This document shows, one piece after another, positions 1-10,756 of a stretch of 64,000 bases of DNA. The notes under the pieces are model-generated. The model did not search any database, was not told where the DNA came from, and saw nothing but the letters and a program-made list of their open reading frames with translations. How positions within the stretch are numbered: position 1 is the first letter of the stretch; every line of letters begins with the position of its first letter. The stretch spans positions 1-64,000 of the forward strand of contig JACCGJ010010468.1 of the NCBI GenBank assembly GCA_013407085.1. The letters run 5' to 3'. Source of the stretch: Atriophallophorus winterbourni (taxonomy: Eukaryota; Platyhelminthes; Trematoda; Plagiorchiida; Microphallidae). Made by a program: the position numbers and the translations under genes.

Positions 1-380
1 AGTGACTGGCGCCTGAAAACCAGTTTGCTTCGGGCAGATGGAGCTCGTTAGCCTGGGAGGGCATTTCATCTAAGGGAAGGAAAACCCTGATTTTCAACCT
101 CCGCTGCTTGCGGGATACCCGATCGCGGGAAAGGCTTCGGGAGAAAACCCTGAGGAAAACCCTGGAACAGAGTCTGGTAGACCACCTCTTTCTGGCAACT
201 CACTGCTGCCTTGCAGGTTGCACTTGGTTGTGCAAAGGCTAGAGAAGCTGACTCGAACAAAAGCCGAGTGGTTGGGGACGCCGCGCTATGTACCCAAATT
301 CCCAAGAATCTTCATGAAGCCGACTCATCCTCAAGGAGGGGGGAGATGTCACACAAAAGTAAAGTAAGTTAAAGTAATTC
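1..380 (+). repeat. 3' end of a retroposon (R2) with AAAGTAAG-type tail
   Basis: The last 110 bases (about 267-375) match the 3' part of the target-duplication-bounded retroposon at 12890-13067: both share acgccgc, then acccaaattcccaagaat or a close variant, then gaagccgactcatcctc and a tail of short AAAGTAAG units. This fixes the orientation as plus. The motif gccgagtggttgggg at about 260-275 resembles a tRNA box A (Ser/Leu type), so a tRNA-related SINE is possible, but no convincing box B was found. Bases 1-240 have no recognised match and may be its 5' part or another element. The stretch would lie in a NAA25 intron. Confidence 0.5.
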
Positions 381-1506
381 TTGGGGACCAAGATACAGCT
401 ACATTAACAGACATGATGAATCTGATGGGAGTTAACGTTGGACAGTAAAACGCCTATCAACGGTTCAACGAAGATAGGCTCATTCGTAAGCGATGAGTGC
501 CGGTTCAAATTCGATCTCAGGACACGGTAAGAATACTCGCAAGTGATTTGCTGAAGTGATCTCTTCGTGCGCACGCTCCTAGATGGCACAGTTTTTCGTA
601 TTCCTGCCGATTTATGATTTTATTGACATGGCGTTGTGACAGCTCGGTCATCGGCAATTCTTCATCATTTCTTGCTACGGGTGCATCAGAATAAAGAATT
701 TCAGCACCGTGTTAGGCTCGATTGGAAGTATTTGCCTGCCGGGTTGATGGCTTATGGTTCAAAGTGTCCTTGCTATGATGCGTGACAGTAAAAGCCACAA
801 GGAAGCCGCCATGCTGATGTGGCTCTACTCGTGCATAACACTTGATTGATGCATGTTTGATTCGAAATGTAGGCACTTCATCCCTGTGTGTCTGTGCTTA
901 ATCATCTAAAGGTTCGATAGCGTTTAAGATCCCACCCTTCACAATATGTGTTCAGGATTTTAACATGTCAAGCACTCGGCACCTTATACCAGGTATATTG
1001 CTATTCGTAATGATGAGGAACATGGTCGAGAGACGATGTTTCACTGATCGTGATTCATTTATGAATCGGTTTTGTCGTCTACCGTATACTACATATAGTT
1101 CGGCTAATTCTCTGGCATTAGGCTTCGACTTCAAATTATCCGAGAAGATATTTATTTCGGGAAATGAAGGCTACTAACCATGGTAACCTTGGTGGTAATC
1201 GTTTACAACTAGCTCGAACAAGCTCAACATATCGATCCACGGACCATGGTGAAAGCAGTATGAAGCTCAGAGCTGCGGAAAAACAGATAGATGGTTTTCT
1301 TTCCACAAGATATGTCATAGCAGGTAAAGCGTTAAAAACGTTAAAACATGGACAACAAAACTGGAGAATAAAGGTCACGTGTAACCGACGGTCAAAAACA
1401 GAACCATCAAAATCCTATCCAAAGCACTTTTGATGCACTTTTAGGCGAACAAATCGATCATACAGAACGTGTGGAAAATGACAACAAAAGAAGAACCGAG
1501 ACATAC
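381..1506. other. Probable NAA25 intron, no gene seen
   Basis: This follows the donor of the last NAA25 exon in the window (minus strand), so it is probably intronic. About 735-1000 is a diverged copy of a block also found at about 5745-5995: both carry ctatgatgcgtg or ttatgatgcgtg, catgctgatgt, a gtgtgtctg stretch and an aacgtgtca or aacatgtca stretch in the same order. The short open frames here have no recognisable domain. Confidence 0.5.
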
Positions 1507-1782
1507 TCATCCGCAATTAAATGCCAGTAAGCGGATTCCACACGTGTTGTGAGGAACACGTCCGCGTGTCGTAGATGATTGACGAAATTCGTGAATTCCG
1601 GCACCTTGGTGTAGGCACCACGTCTGTACGCAGCGACCAATCCTTCTTGTGCTTCGGATACCGACTTTGTAGATAGGTGATGTATTTTTTGGTAGAATGA
1701 TTGGAACGTGGTAGATTCGTTTGTTTGAGATGGTGGGGAAGACCAGATCGTAAGAACCGGAGTGGGGAAGGCGATTAGATGC
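1507..1782 (-). CDS. NAA25: NAA25 exon 7
   Basis: 276-nt exon with acceptor ctcttttag at 1783 and donor GA|gtatgt at 1506. The junction with exon 6 recreates Leu-Gly-His-Leu, aligning with Ile-Gly-Tyr-Leu of the vertebrate protein. The exon contains SVSEAQEGLVAAYRRGAY and TKVPEFTNFVNHL, aligning with the AYKYGAFEKIPEFIAFRNRL block of the family. The next exon would lie beyond position 1. Confidence 0.82.
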   Translation of the reverse strand, partial: ASNRLPHSGSYDLVFPTISNKRIYHVPIILPKNTSPIYKVGIRSTRRIGRCVQTWCLHQGAGIHEFRQSSTTRGRVPHNTCGIRLLAFNCG

Positions 1783-4700
1783 CTAAAAGAGAGAGGAAAA
1801 ACATATCGCGTGGACAAACGTCTCCCCGTTAAATGTGAAGAAGAAGAGAATGACTTTATTCGTGTACACGAATTTTCAGCAATACATTAATTTCTCCACA
1901 AAATACAAATATGATAAACTGTATAAAGTGCGGCACAATGAAATGATACTTGAGCTAATAAAGTGTCAGGTTACCATAGGCTAGACAAATGTGAGGCGAA
2001 TTAGAAAAATAAAAATGGGAGAATAACTGGAACATTTCAGCGTCATTTAAAAAATTGTCAAGCGCTTCTTTAACTCCATAACAGCTTTCGACTGATCAAC
2101 CATGTATCGAGCCAAGTATGGAACAAAAGAGTTTCTAAATTTATTAGTTCTCGAATAGGGAATAACATAGTAACTTCGGGTGTAGGAAAAAGATTCACAA
2201 GAAGCAAGGCTTTAGTTCAGTGGATGTGACCAATCAGAAGAAATAGTTGTGATGAACCTCTTGCATTCACGAAAGTGACGATCAACAATAGTGTCTCGAA
2301 TGTCATCAGCGGGAACACAACTCAATCTTGAGATGAGCTTAATACTTCTTCTGATCATCATAAAATCCTTTTCCAAAAGGCCAGGAAAAATTACGGGGGA
2401 AGCGTAAAGGAGGTGTGGAATGATGCAAGAAAAAACAAAAAGTTGAATAACTTTTAGTGGTATGGAGAGAGAACGGAGGTGAAGTGCATGGGGACAAAAC
2501 CTAGAGATCAAGGTTGAGTAAAGACGTGCAAATCTGTCTGAATTGCATTTTGCGAACCAACCATTCAGTGGCACATTCTTCTAGTCAGAACAAGCAAAGG
2601 GTGAGAAGGCTTATACTTTGTTTTTCATTCGATCACTGTTTCAGAATCTCCGAAGCTTGTCTTCCACCACATTAGCGCCATTATCATCATACTAAATCGC
2701 AAGCCTGGTCCAGATAAAGTGCCACACAATCATAGATTGCACGTTGGCTGTGATACTATCAGGTTGCCCAGACCTAGACAGATATATGAATGAAAATAGA
2801 AATGGTAGTGAAACGCAAGCGTGCTTTACATCACGCAGACACCACAATTCGTTTTAGTCTATTTCTCTTTCGACACTGTGGCATTCAAACGTCATCGCAT
2901 ATCTCTAATGATTTTTTCTCAGTTGTATATGAATAGGGGTGTATCTTATTTTTGTTCGGTGTTTATGCTGATGACAAGTTTATGTGAATATTCAACCTTA
3001 TTTTACGGGCTATAGTCAGGGCAACTAACCAAGAAAGCTTAAATCTAAACAAGATGCCACTCTATTTTCGTTGCCTATTTAAGTACAATTACAAACTCTA
3101 CTCGTGTCGGATATGCTCTCCAGATTAAGGCTTTTATTGCTTCCGGTTGAAGTGTTACGAAAGCCAGGGATCAAAGACATCAATTTTGTTACATTAACGT
3201 CCTCGAGTGTTAACTCATCACTAGCATCCTAACTATCGCACAGAGCAGCTTATTAGACTGAATCGTGATCTATGAACTGAATTAGCTAGATCGCTATATG
3301 TATGTATGTATGAAAGCACAAGCCTGATCCAGGCAAAGTGCCGCACAGTCAGAGACTGAATGTGGGCTAAGATACTGTCAGGTTGCCCACGCCTAGGCAG
3401 ATATGAGGAAGAAAAAAGAACAGGAAATGCTAGTGAGACTCCAGCCTGTTTCAGTCTGTAGCTCACCACCTCTGGCCAATCAATTTAGCACGGTGTTAGC
3501 CGCACAGCATAGAAATGCGGGCATCCGTGGCCGAATATGTCCAATCACCAGTCAAAATCCAAACCCTCATTTGCTGTTTTCAAGGAGGAAAATCGGTAGA
3601 TGATACATGCTCAACAGTTTACATCGTTAATGTTTATGTCGATGGATAGCCCACTTGATAGAGTGAAAATGCGTCAGCCTCTCTTGTCACTCCACTTGTT
3701 TCATACGGAGGTCGTCTTTTGACGTTAATCAATTGGTATCTTATTGATCGCGATTTAGTGCGTTTCCGCATGTAGCTCACCTCCAATGGTGAATCATTTT
3801 AGCGCACCGTTACCTGTACATCATAGAAATGGTGCACGATTGCACATCCGTGGATTATGAAGCCCAAACAAAGTATCAAACAATACGAAGCACGATGAAC
3901 AAATACGTAAAATAAACAGCATTTTGTAGTCTACTGTACGTAATATGGTATTTTCCATTTTTCAAAAATGCCACGTCAGAAAAGAAAAATTCGGGAACTG
4001 ACCCCAAAGAGACCAGAAGCAACTGCCTAGCTTCGAGCCGGTTCAGCTGAGCAGTAACCAAATCCGGACATGCGAGGATATGCGGCGAGAAAAGGAGACA
4101 CAAACGAAGACGAAAATGATGATTGTTGGATGCGTGTAACAAGCCAAGATATTCAATAAAGTAGGCCGCCAAAAGTGCCAGTCCAAACGAGCTCAGGCCG
4201 GACTGTTCCACGAGTGAAGAGGTGGCAAGTAACAACAATCCGTCCGCAGCGCACAAGTCGACAGCACCGTCACTGGCGCGTTCCTCACCGAGTTTGGCAG
4301 GCAAATCCGAGGGAATCGCGCTTCGTTCGGGGGCAAACGAGAAATACGTTTTCATCAAGTTGGACAATTTGATGGGAAAGCGATTGGCGCGAGCGATTTG
4401 ATACGTGCATAAAAAACGATACGTTTGTTTGGCTTCTGCTGGCAACTGAAAACAGAGTGGAAAATCAAATACGGTGAGGTTGAAAAGCTATGGAAGATGA
4501 ATTGATGGCTATCTTCTATGAAAGTGATGCGATGTAATAACGCAAGCTCTAAAACATGGTGAGTGAGGTGCAGTGCGAATTGCGTGCTGAAAGTGTGGTA
4601 AATGGCATTCGCACTTCAATTACGTTATCCGATTGGTGATATCTACAATAACCAGAGATGAACCGGTGTGAAAGGGGGAATATCTGTCTGCGCAGCCTTC

Positions 4701-7700
4701 AGCTCGTAATGATTACTGAATGACGAGCACGTGTTTTTTTCTTATGAGTTCAATACTTATCCGTGATTCCATTTTGTTGTAGGTCAATTGCAAGATGTCC
4801 ATAGATTAGACATTTGTAAGCAACGCAATCTTATATCTTTGGAGGCATTGTGTAAAGCGTCGTCTGCAAGCTGGGGAGGAGCAGATACAGCTCTTGACTA
4901 CTGAACGCAGATCACGTCGATGGCGTGCAACTGACGTCCAACGACCGAGTTCTGCCTATCATTGACAGCGCTGCGGGAGAGATTGTTCCTCCAGAATCGG
5001 ACTGTGTAGTCATTCGAAAGGCTGCAGGACATTAAAATTCATGCGATTGTGACGTACATCCATGGTCGACATCGACCGAAGAGGTCAACAAACAGACATC
5101 CGATAAAAAGAACAATTACCATTGACGATAATCATGGCGCGACTTAAGAATCGGGTCGCAAGAGGTTGATGATGCTGGTAGCATAAACGACCAATGTAAG
5201 GACAATGGTGTCACGGATTTGAAACGCTACAACAAAATCGGTCGGAGTGGTGCAGTAGTATTGTTCATAAGTAGCGAGATATGCGATCAACGTTTACAAC
5301 ATTATTCACACTGGCTACGAAAGCATCTGAGAATTTTCCGGGTCTTTAGACTTTCTGTCTAGACGCTCAGAAAAGAAGAAAGAAAACGCCTACAAATCTT
5401 CGACAATCGCTGTGTCTGCACCATCGGATACATAACGCAACTAGAATCTTTCATGGCGACGTAGATATTAACAAACAAGTTAATAAAAACAAACTCCGAT
5501 GGCTTGGTCACGGATTGGGAATGAGTGTCAACGTTTTCTTAACACGGAATGGTGGTGAGACTCTGACTAGGCTCAAGTAGATGAAGGCTTTGACTGTTAA
5601 ACTGCTTGCACTCGAAGCCACTTGTTTCACAGGTTGGATTAAGGAGATTAGAATTTACATTGATTTCTTACCCTCAGTGAAATAGCTCAAAATCGTGATG
5701 AGTGGCGGTCTTGTTGTAGACATATTGAAGTATATTGACAAGTGAAATGGCAAAGAAGGCCTGTTATGATGCGTGGCGGTGAAAAACTGGAGGAAGTTGT
5801 CATGCTGATGTTGTGCTACTCGTTCAAAATGCATGTTTGCTTGATCGTACACATAACCCCAGTGTGTCTGAGTCTAATTTAACGGTTCAACGTCTTTTTA
5901 GGTCCCACCGTTCCCCATCTCTTTACGATATTAACGTGTCATGGGAGTATAACAGTTAAGCACTTGGTACTTGCAAACGGTGTAATGTTGTCCATATCGA
6001 ATCATTCGTGCTTACGACTGAATCAGTCTGTTTGCGAATCTAGTGTTTTTTCACGTGACCGTTCCAAAGGCCAATCAGAAAGACAGCACTTGGAACCGTC
6101 AAGCATGTGCATACCAAAACATACCAACACCACAATAAGAGCATGCACAAAATGTAAGCAGGACTTACCGTTATTTCTTCTTTATCAAGGTCATCCACAA
6201 GCGACTTGATGAACTGCAAAAATTTGAGCGATAGAAAACAAAAGAATACGGTTAAACACTTGCTTCTTGGGGTATTTGTGTTCCACTTGTGGTAAATTAC
6301 TTGATAAACGTTGCATAAATGTGCTGATTCAAGTACTGAACAGCTGATGGCACATTGTCAATGGCGATGAGTTGCATACTAAAAGGTGCTAATATAATGC
6401 AGTCCATGACGTGGCGTGTTGAGATGAAGAAACTCACGGTAGCGCTAGGCTCAGTTGGGCGTATTCGTTTGCTTCGGTGGTCCAAAAGCTCCACCTAATA
6501 GTTGGCTGGAAACCTTACGTGATATGGCTGCAAACCGAAGTCAATGACAGCAGTGTATTTTATTATGTGTGTCATAATTTTTTATCCGGTATTATTTTAT
6601 AAAAAATCCACAAAATCGCATGCAGTGAAACTACAAAAACAAGCTGCTTTTTGCGCATTTGCTTTTGCATATTCCGCTTGCCTGCTTTCCCTTTTTACGC
6701 GCTTGCTTATCTGCTTTCCCTGTTTCATATTGCTTGGCACTTTGTCAGGCCCAGACTTGTGCTTCACGACGATGATGATGATGATGCTAATACAATGTTT
6801 CTTTTCCGAAAAATGAATTTAGGCTGATCTTTTTATACATACTGAATCACCGCGAACTATATATTGAGTAATTAGGGGTATGATCTTTTGTAGATAAAAG
6901 CGAACTTGATCACAAAGATTGTACCATAAACCACGATTTACAAGCAAACATTTTGAATTCGCCATATCATCATCATCAACAACAATAGGAAGCACAGGTC
7001 TGGAACCGGAAAAAAGGGTCAAGCAGAAGGAAGCACGAAGAGCAATTAGGCGACCCCTTTAAAAAGAAAGCAGGCAAGCTGAAAATGTAAATGCTTCTTC
7101 TGTATCATACACAATAAAATGATATGTGAGACAATTATCACACACGTAATAAATTCCATAGGTGCCACTGACTTCGGTTTGCAGCCACATCGCGTAAGGT
7201 TTCCAACCAACTATTAAGAGAATCATTTCGAGCCCACCCAGGCAAAAGTAATAGGCTCATTGAGCCTAGCGCTACGGTGAATTTCCTTATTCCAGCGCAT
7301 CAAGTCATGGAATTCGTAGAGGGGAACAACATCGTTGATTTTGCAGAAATCGGATACGTGTAATTCGTGCTCAGGTTTCGTATCACCACGTACTCTATGA
7401 CGTCGGACTGATATTAACAAAGTATGTAAATCGAGATAGATCAGTAGAGCCACTGGTGCATTTAACACCGTGCTAAATTAATTTGCCACCGGTAGTGAGC
7501 TGTATGCGAAATCACACTGAAGTCTCACTGCCACTGCTATTTTCCTATATCTGTCTAGGCCTGGGCAACTTGAGAGTATCTTAGCCCACGTGCAGCCTAT
7601 GACTGTACGACACTTTGCCTGGGTCATACAAACATACATACTCCTGCATGGACTTTATCACAACGGGTTCCCTTTAAGAGCTGCTGTATGTATGTATGTA

Positions 7701-10060
7701 TGAAATCACAAGCCTGATCCAGGCAAAGTTTGGGACAACTATAGACTGCATGTAGGTTGAGATACTTTCAGGTTGCCCTGGGTGAGACAGATATAAGGGA
7801 AAATGGGAGTGAGAGGCCAGCGTGTTTCCGTATTATTTGTGCAGCAAAGCAGGACAAGGCTCTTAGACCGATGGTAAGGCATTTAGATGAGACAGAGGAA
7901 GTCTCCGAACACAAGCACCTTTGATGGTGTTGGAAAAATAAAATACACTCCAACGTGCTACGATGGCGCAAAACATCGCATGGAGCTAAAGTCGAGTCTT
8001 GGAGTGAAGCAACCAACATGTGGATATTGATTAAAACCCGAAAAAAACAAAAACAAAACAGTAAAGCCATATGCAAATTCAAACAGACGATATAAACATC
8101 TAGGAAAAGTGACATGAGACGTACTGGAAATCGTTTGCCCTCATCAGGAAGCAAGCGATCAAGCAGGTACGCGATATCGAAAGCGCAAATCGGCTTGGAA
8201 GAAAAGCGATCGATGTAAGATTTGAGGAACGGCGCCACATCGACGGACTCGGACGAACGGGCCAAAAAATCAAGTTGGGCCAAACTAGGTCCACGTGTAC
8301 GTTCGTGTTGTTTGACGCATTGCCAAAGGAATGATTTTAACTGGTTCCTACTGAAATTAAAAAGAGAATGGCGGTCGAGCCGCTGCACGACAGACAGGAT
8401 GGCAGATCGTTTACATCGGTACATAAGAAAATCAATGAACACGCAACGTAAGGAAGAGTAGACGACGTACCCTAGAGCCTCGCATCGGAGCATTCTGCAG
8501 TTAAAATTTAAAGTAGAGCCTATAAGGATACCGTTCTGGGGTGCCCCATGGTCTATAAACGAAGCTTGGACTTCTGTAAATCAAAAGCAGACAACCATTT
8601 TGTCCGTAGTATTAGCCTTTTCCATTACATGTACAATAATGTTATAGATACCGAACGCCTACTGGCACACGAAACGGATTAACTAAAGAAAGGCATCGAC
8701 AGCTGAAGACCTAGGTAGTAACCATGCAGGAAGTTGGCAAAGTCTGTCTCCTGAGCTGAAATCTTGCAAACCGACCAGTCTGAAAGCTGTGTGCAGTGGT
8801 TGTAATGTAAAATAACACCTCGTTGAATAATTTTTTGTTTGTTAATGAGAGCAGAATTACAGCGAGAGTCATGAAAGTTGTCTTATTGATGTCGCTCCGA
8901 CCACTCACGCTACTTGTTTTCTGTTTCCATGTAGCTCATGCATTGACAACTGATTCCGATTTACATGAATCATTCTTATAAATGAAGGTTAACCTTTGAT
9001 ATTCATTGTATATATTCAATTATGATGCAATCTTCGGAAACACGTTAGTACTTTGACACTTTCAGGCATGTACGTATAGCCAGACTTGAACGATTCAATA
9101 AGTAATCAAACACATTTATCAAAACTGACCGTTCATCATTGGCATTGTCTTTAAAAGCAAGTCCCAGTAATGCTTTCCAAGTATTCCAATCATCTGGAGT
9201 TTTGTGAAGAATATCCTTCGCTAAATTGAATGCCAAGTCCCAAGAATCCATTGCGGCAAGTATTCGTAAACGATCTGGTGAATAATCAACTTCACAATCC
9301 AGCTTATCAATTCGATCTGAGGAAAAAATCAATTTAATCAGAATTACCCAAAAGATTGTGATCTTCCAATAGACGAATCGCCTCAGAGTATTTTTCTAAC
9401 CGCAACAACACGTCAATAAGAAGTTGAAACTCGGAATGTTTGCGCATTTTCTCGCCAGAAAGCTCACGCATCAGCATCTTCTCAGCTAGCGGTAAAAATA
9501 TTCGTTCACTCAAAGCCGGATCATTCTCCGCTTGTAACACAGTGGTTGTGATTGCCCAATAAGAATAAATTTCGTTAGGAGAAATATTACATAGTTTTCT
9601 AGCGGTTGTTTGTTGAGCAGGTAGATTATTAGCGTTCACTTGATGCAAAAATAGATAAACAAGTAAATCTTCTCGATTTGGACATTTTTTCAAGGCTTCT
9701 AGTAGATAATTTTCTTCTTTGGCGTGCTGACCAGTTTCTCGAAAATATGAAAGTATAATGCTGATGGTAGGTTCATCAGTCGGACAATCTCTGACCACTT
9801 CCTCGGCAATGGCGGATGCCTCATCGATTTTTCCAGACTTCAAACAAACTATAGCTTTTAAAGCCTAAATGGTAAGCAAAATTAGCAGGCACCTTGGCAG
9901 CGGCCAACGTTGGATGCTTTTTTAATAGTTTATTCACATCCACCAAAGCCTTTTTGTAGTTGCCTTTTTCCAGGTGTTCTGAAGGTACAAATCGATATCA
10001 TTTAAAAGACAAACCTGAAATTCCTTTCAAACGCGTATCTTGCAGTTCAAGCACGAGCAT
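1507..10060 (-). CDS. NAA25: NAA25, NatB auxiliary subunit (5' seven exons; gene continues off the left edge)
   Basis: NAA25 (MDM20) is the TPR-repeat auxiliary subunit of the NatB complex, which with the catalytic subunit NAA20 acetylates Met-Asp, Met-Glu, Met-Asn and Met-Gln N termini at the ribosome. Seven exons read on the minus strand: 10060-10015, 9978-9893, 9864-9348, 9316-9052, 8350-8125, 4445-4003 and 1782-1507. Each junction is GT-AG and the phases agree throughout, giving 1859 coding nt. Key matches from memory of the family are LLKKHPTLAAAK-LKAI, FLPLAEKM, the R-RGPSLAQLDFL block and YRRGAYTKVPEF. Vertebrate NAA25 is about 970 aa, so roughly the C-terminal third lies outside. An exon could be missing between 8125 and 4445, where vertebrate proteins have somewhat more sequence. 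No sign of breakage; I take it as functional. Confidence 0.88.
2030..2600 (-). mobile_element. LINE fragment, C-terminal part of reverse transcriptase ORF
   Basis: The minus-strand translation of 2574-2212 has a 120-codon frame with LKVIQLFVFSCIIPHLLYAS, PVIFPGLLEKDF and RSIKLISRLSCV, the thumb and post-RT region typical of CR1/Jockey-group LINEs. The C-terminal extension continues in other frames to about 2040. The catalytic part is absent, so this is a dead 5'-truncated copy in a NAA25 intron. Confidence 0.6.
2698..2825 (-). repeat. R1 SINE-like repeat, partial
   Basis: Diverged copy containing caagcctggtccagataaag and ggttgcccagacctagacag, the reverse complement of the R1 3' half. Truncated in its 5' part. 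Confidence 0.65.
3297..3530 (-). repeat. R1 SINE-like repeat with (TATG)n at its 3' end
   Basis: One of the longest copies. Read on the minus strand it runs from a tctatgctgtgcggctaaca stretch through cagtctctgactgtgcggca and gcctggatcaggcttgtgct to a catacatacatac tail at 3312-3298. The tetranucleotide tail after the conserved end suggests LINE-type reverse transcription. Confidence 0.75.
3765..3860 (-). repeat. R1 5'-part fragment
   Basis: Contains the reverse complement of the R1 5' region: a tgcacatccgtgg stretch, catcatagaaatggtgcacg and a tgtagctcacctcc stretch. It lacks the 3' half. With 51935-52182 it helps define the R1 5' end. Confidence 0.5.
4003..4445 (-). CDS. NAA25: NAA25 exon 6
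   Basis: 443-nt exon with acceptor tgttttcag at 4446 and donor TTGGG|gtcag at 4002. It encodes LPAEAKQTYRFLCTYQIAR, a conserved start of this block in the family, followed by helical repeat sequence with DLCAADGLLLLATSSLVE and HFRLRLCLLF. It begins in phase 0 and ends two bases into a codon, matching exon 7. A junction to exon 5 across a 3.7-kb intron is inferred; an unseen exon in between is possible. Confidence 0.8.
4840..5110 (+). mobile_element. 3' end of a LINE (zinc-finger C-terminus family)
   Basis: Close in sequence to 61290-61560 and 60915-61095. Shared blocks include ttggaggcattgtgtaa, ggggaggagcagatacagct, cgctgcgggagagattgtt and catccatggtcgacatcgac. In the best copy (61247-61501) this encodes the Cys-Cys-His-type C-terminus of a LINE ORF; here frameshifts break it. 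Confidence 0.6.
5270..5560 (+). mobile_element. Decayed LINE fragment, post-RT region
   Basis: Translated pieces read RKRLQIFDNRCVCTIGYI and NKLRWLGHGLGM, resembling the LEVFDHRCLR and RLRWLGHVLRM motifs that follow the reverse transcriptase in RTE and related LINEs. Interrupted by stops and frameshifts; no open frame remains. Confidence 0.45.
5745..5995 (+). repeat. Dispersed repeat, second copy of 735-1000
   Basis: Aligns by eye with 735-1000 in the same orientation over about 250 bases, with many substitutions. Contains atgatgcgtggcggtgaaaa and a gttgtcatgctgatgt stretch. No coding signal; family unknown. Confidence 0.45.
6380..7330. repeat. Large imperfect inverted repeat (arms about 6380-6790 and 6960-7330)
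   Basis: The left arm contains ggtagcgctaggctca, tagttggctggaaacctta, tggctgcaaaccgaagtca and cttgcctgctttcc in that order. The right arm carries the reverse complements, e.g. tgagcctagcgctacggtg, aaggtttccaaccaacta, tgacttcggtttgcagcca and aaagcaggcaagctg. Arms are about 400 bases, spacer about 170. This is either two insertions of one unknown element in opposite orientation or a long-hairpin element. Confidence 0.65.
7468..7624 (+). repeat. R1 SINE-like repeat
   Basis: Runs from a caccgtgctaaattaatttg start through atatctgtctaggcctgggc to gacactttgcctgggtcat. It faces the R1 copy at 7685-7835 with a 60-base spacer. Confidence 0.7.
7685..7835 (-). repeat. R1 SINE-like repeat with (TATG)n end
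   Basis: Begins with tatgtatgtatgtatgaaat (the R1 3' tail, complemented), then cacaagcctgatccaggcaa. More diverged than most copies. Convergent with the copy at 7468-7624. Confidence 0.7.
8125..8350 (-). CDS. NAA25: NAA25 exon 5
   Basis: 226-nt exon with acceptor tttcag ending at 8351 and donor CCA|gtacgt at 8124. It encodes RNQLKSFLWQCVKQHE, then RTRGPSLAQLDFLAR and KPICAFDIAYLLDRLLPDEG, matching the RGPHLAKLELI and KPCCFTDL-LLP region of vertebrate NAA25. The phase joins exon 4 (AA+T gives Asn) and leaves phase 0. Confidence 0.8.
8351..9051. other. NAA25 intron 4 (701 nt)
   Basis: Bounded by the GT donor at 9051 and the AG acceptor at 8351. No repeat or open frame of note was recognised. 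Confidence 0.7.
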
Positions 10061-10065
10061 TTCGG
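9052..10065 (-). CDS. NAA25: NAA25 exons 1-4, separated by micro-introns
   Basis: The chosen ATG is at 10060, five bases after an AG (atattttag, ending 10066), which fits either a 5' UTR intron or a spliced-leader acceptor. Exon 1 (46 nt) encodes MLVLELQDTRLKGIS. Introns are 10014-9979 (36 nt), 9892-9865 (28 nt) and 9347-9317 (31 nt), all GT-AG. Exons 2-4 encode the N-terminal TPR region, including GNYKKALVDVNKLLKKHP, EEVVRDCPTDEPT, YSYWAITTTVLQ and TPDDWNTWKALL. Exon 4 is ended at 9052 because the donor AA|gtacta gives the phase needed by exon 5; reading on meets a stop five bases later. Confidence 0.85.
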
Positions 10066-10756
10066 CTAAAATATAGGAGGGAAAGAAACGCTGCGTTATT
10101 AAACTGAAATATCACACAAACGGAGACGGTACTGAGAAACTGTCAGATCATTTAGAATTAGATCGATATATAATAAAAAGGTATTGAGGCCGTAGCGTTT
10201 CGACATGTGTCACTACCACTGACAACAATTTATCACGACATTACAGGTTTATTGCAAATTGCACATCAGTATGGTTTCTGACAGAAGTCATATGTCGATC
10301 GGTGGAGACTATTATATTGGGTTGCCCCGGAATCTCAAGCCCCCCAAAAAGCGCATTGGTGTACAGTCATACGCTGCATGTGGGGTTTGATAGGTTTTCG
10401 GAAATGTAGGCTGTAAAGGCTGTTCGGAGGATATCCGCTTTGAGCCGAAAGCCTCCCAGTCAAATAATCTTGATACTAATCTATGCGAGGGTCTCCGAAG
10501 AAGCAACAACACTTAATGCGTTCACTCTATCTATCACTTACGGCTAGATAGTCGATTGTTGTCCATGGCTGAACGTCACTAGATGGACGGTAAGTCGAAA
10601 ACTGTTGCTTCACATGCCTAAAAAGGTGCCAGTAATAAATTATATGTGCTGTGTACACGGGGCCAGATAGCATCATCTATTTTATATATCGTGCGCAGCA
10701 AAGCTGATTACATTACAGAGCTGTACTCAGACTCATCCAACCGACTAAACTGAGTA
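10066..10756. other. Region upstream of NAA25, nothing recognised
   Basis: The NAA25 promoter and any non-coding first exon should be here or further right, but no TATA box or other clear element is visible. The short frames lack domains. Confidence 0.5.

Larger units (their letters stand above)
1783..4002. other. NAA25 intron 6 (2.2 kb), with transposon debris
   Basis: No exon found. It holds a minus-strand LINE fragment (about 2030-2600) and three R1-related stretches (2698-2825, 3297-3530, 3765-3860). The rest (1850-2030, 2830-3290, 3550-3760) shows nothing recognisable. Confidence 0.6.
4446..8124. other. NAA25 intron 5 (3.7 kb), filled with repeats
   Basis: No convincing exon. It holds two LINE fragments (about 4840-5110 and 5270-5560), a diverged dispersed repeat (5745-5995), a large imperfect inverted repeat (6380-6790 against 6960-7330) and two facing R1 copies (7468-7624 and 7685-7835). 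4446-4840 and 7840-8124 contain nothing I recognise. Confidence 0.55.

Noticed and set aside
3876..4002. Continuation of the NAA25 exon 6 frame past 4003
   Set aside because: The open frame continues, but the donor at 4002 gives the phase needed by exon 7 and the extra residues do not resemble the family.
6544..6816. Hydrophobic 90-codon frame resembling a membrane protein
   Set aside because: It lies inside the arm of the inverted repeat at 6380-7330, whose partner arm does not keep the frame.
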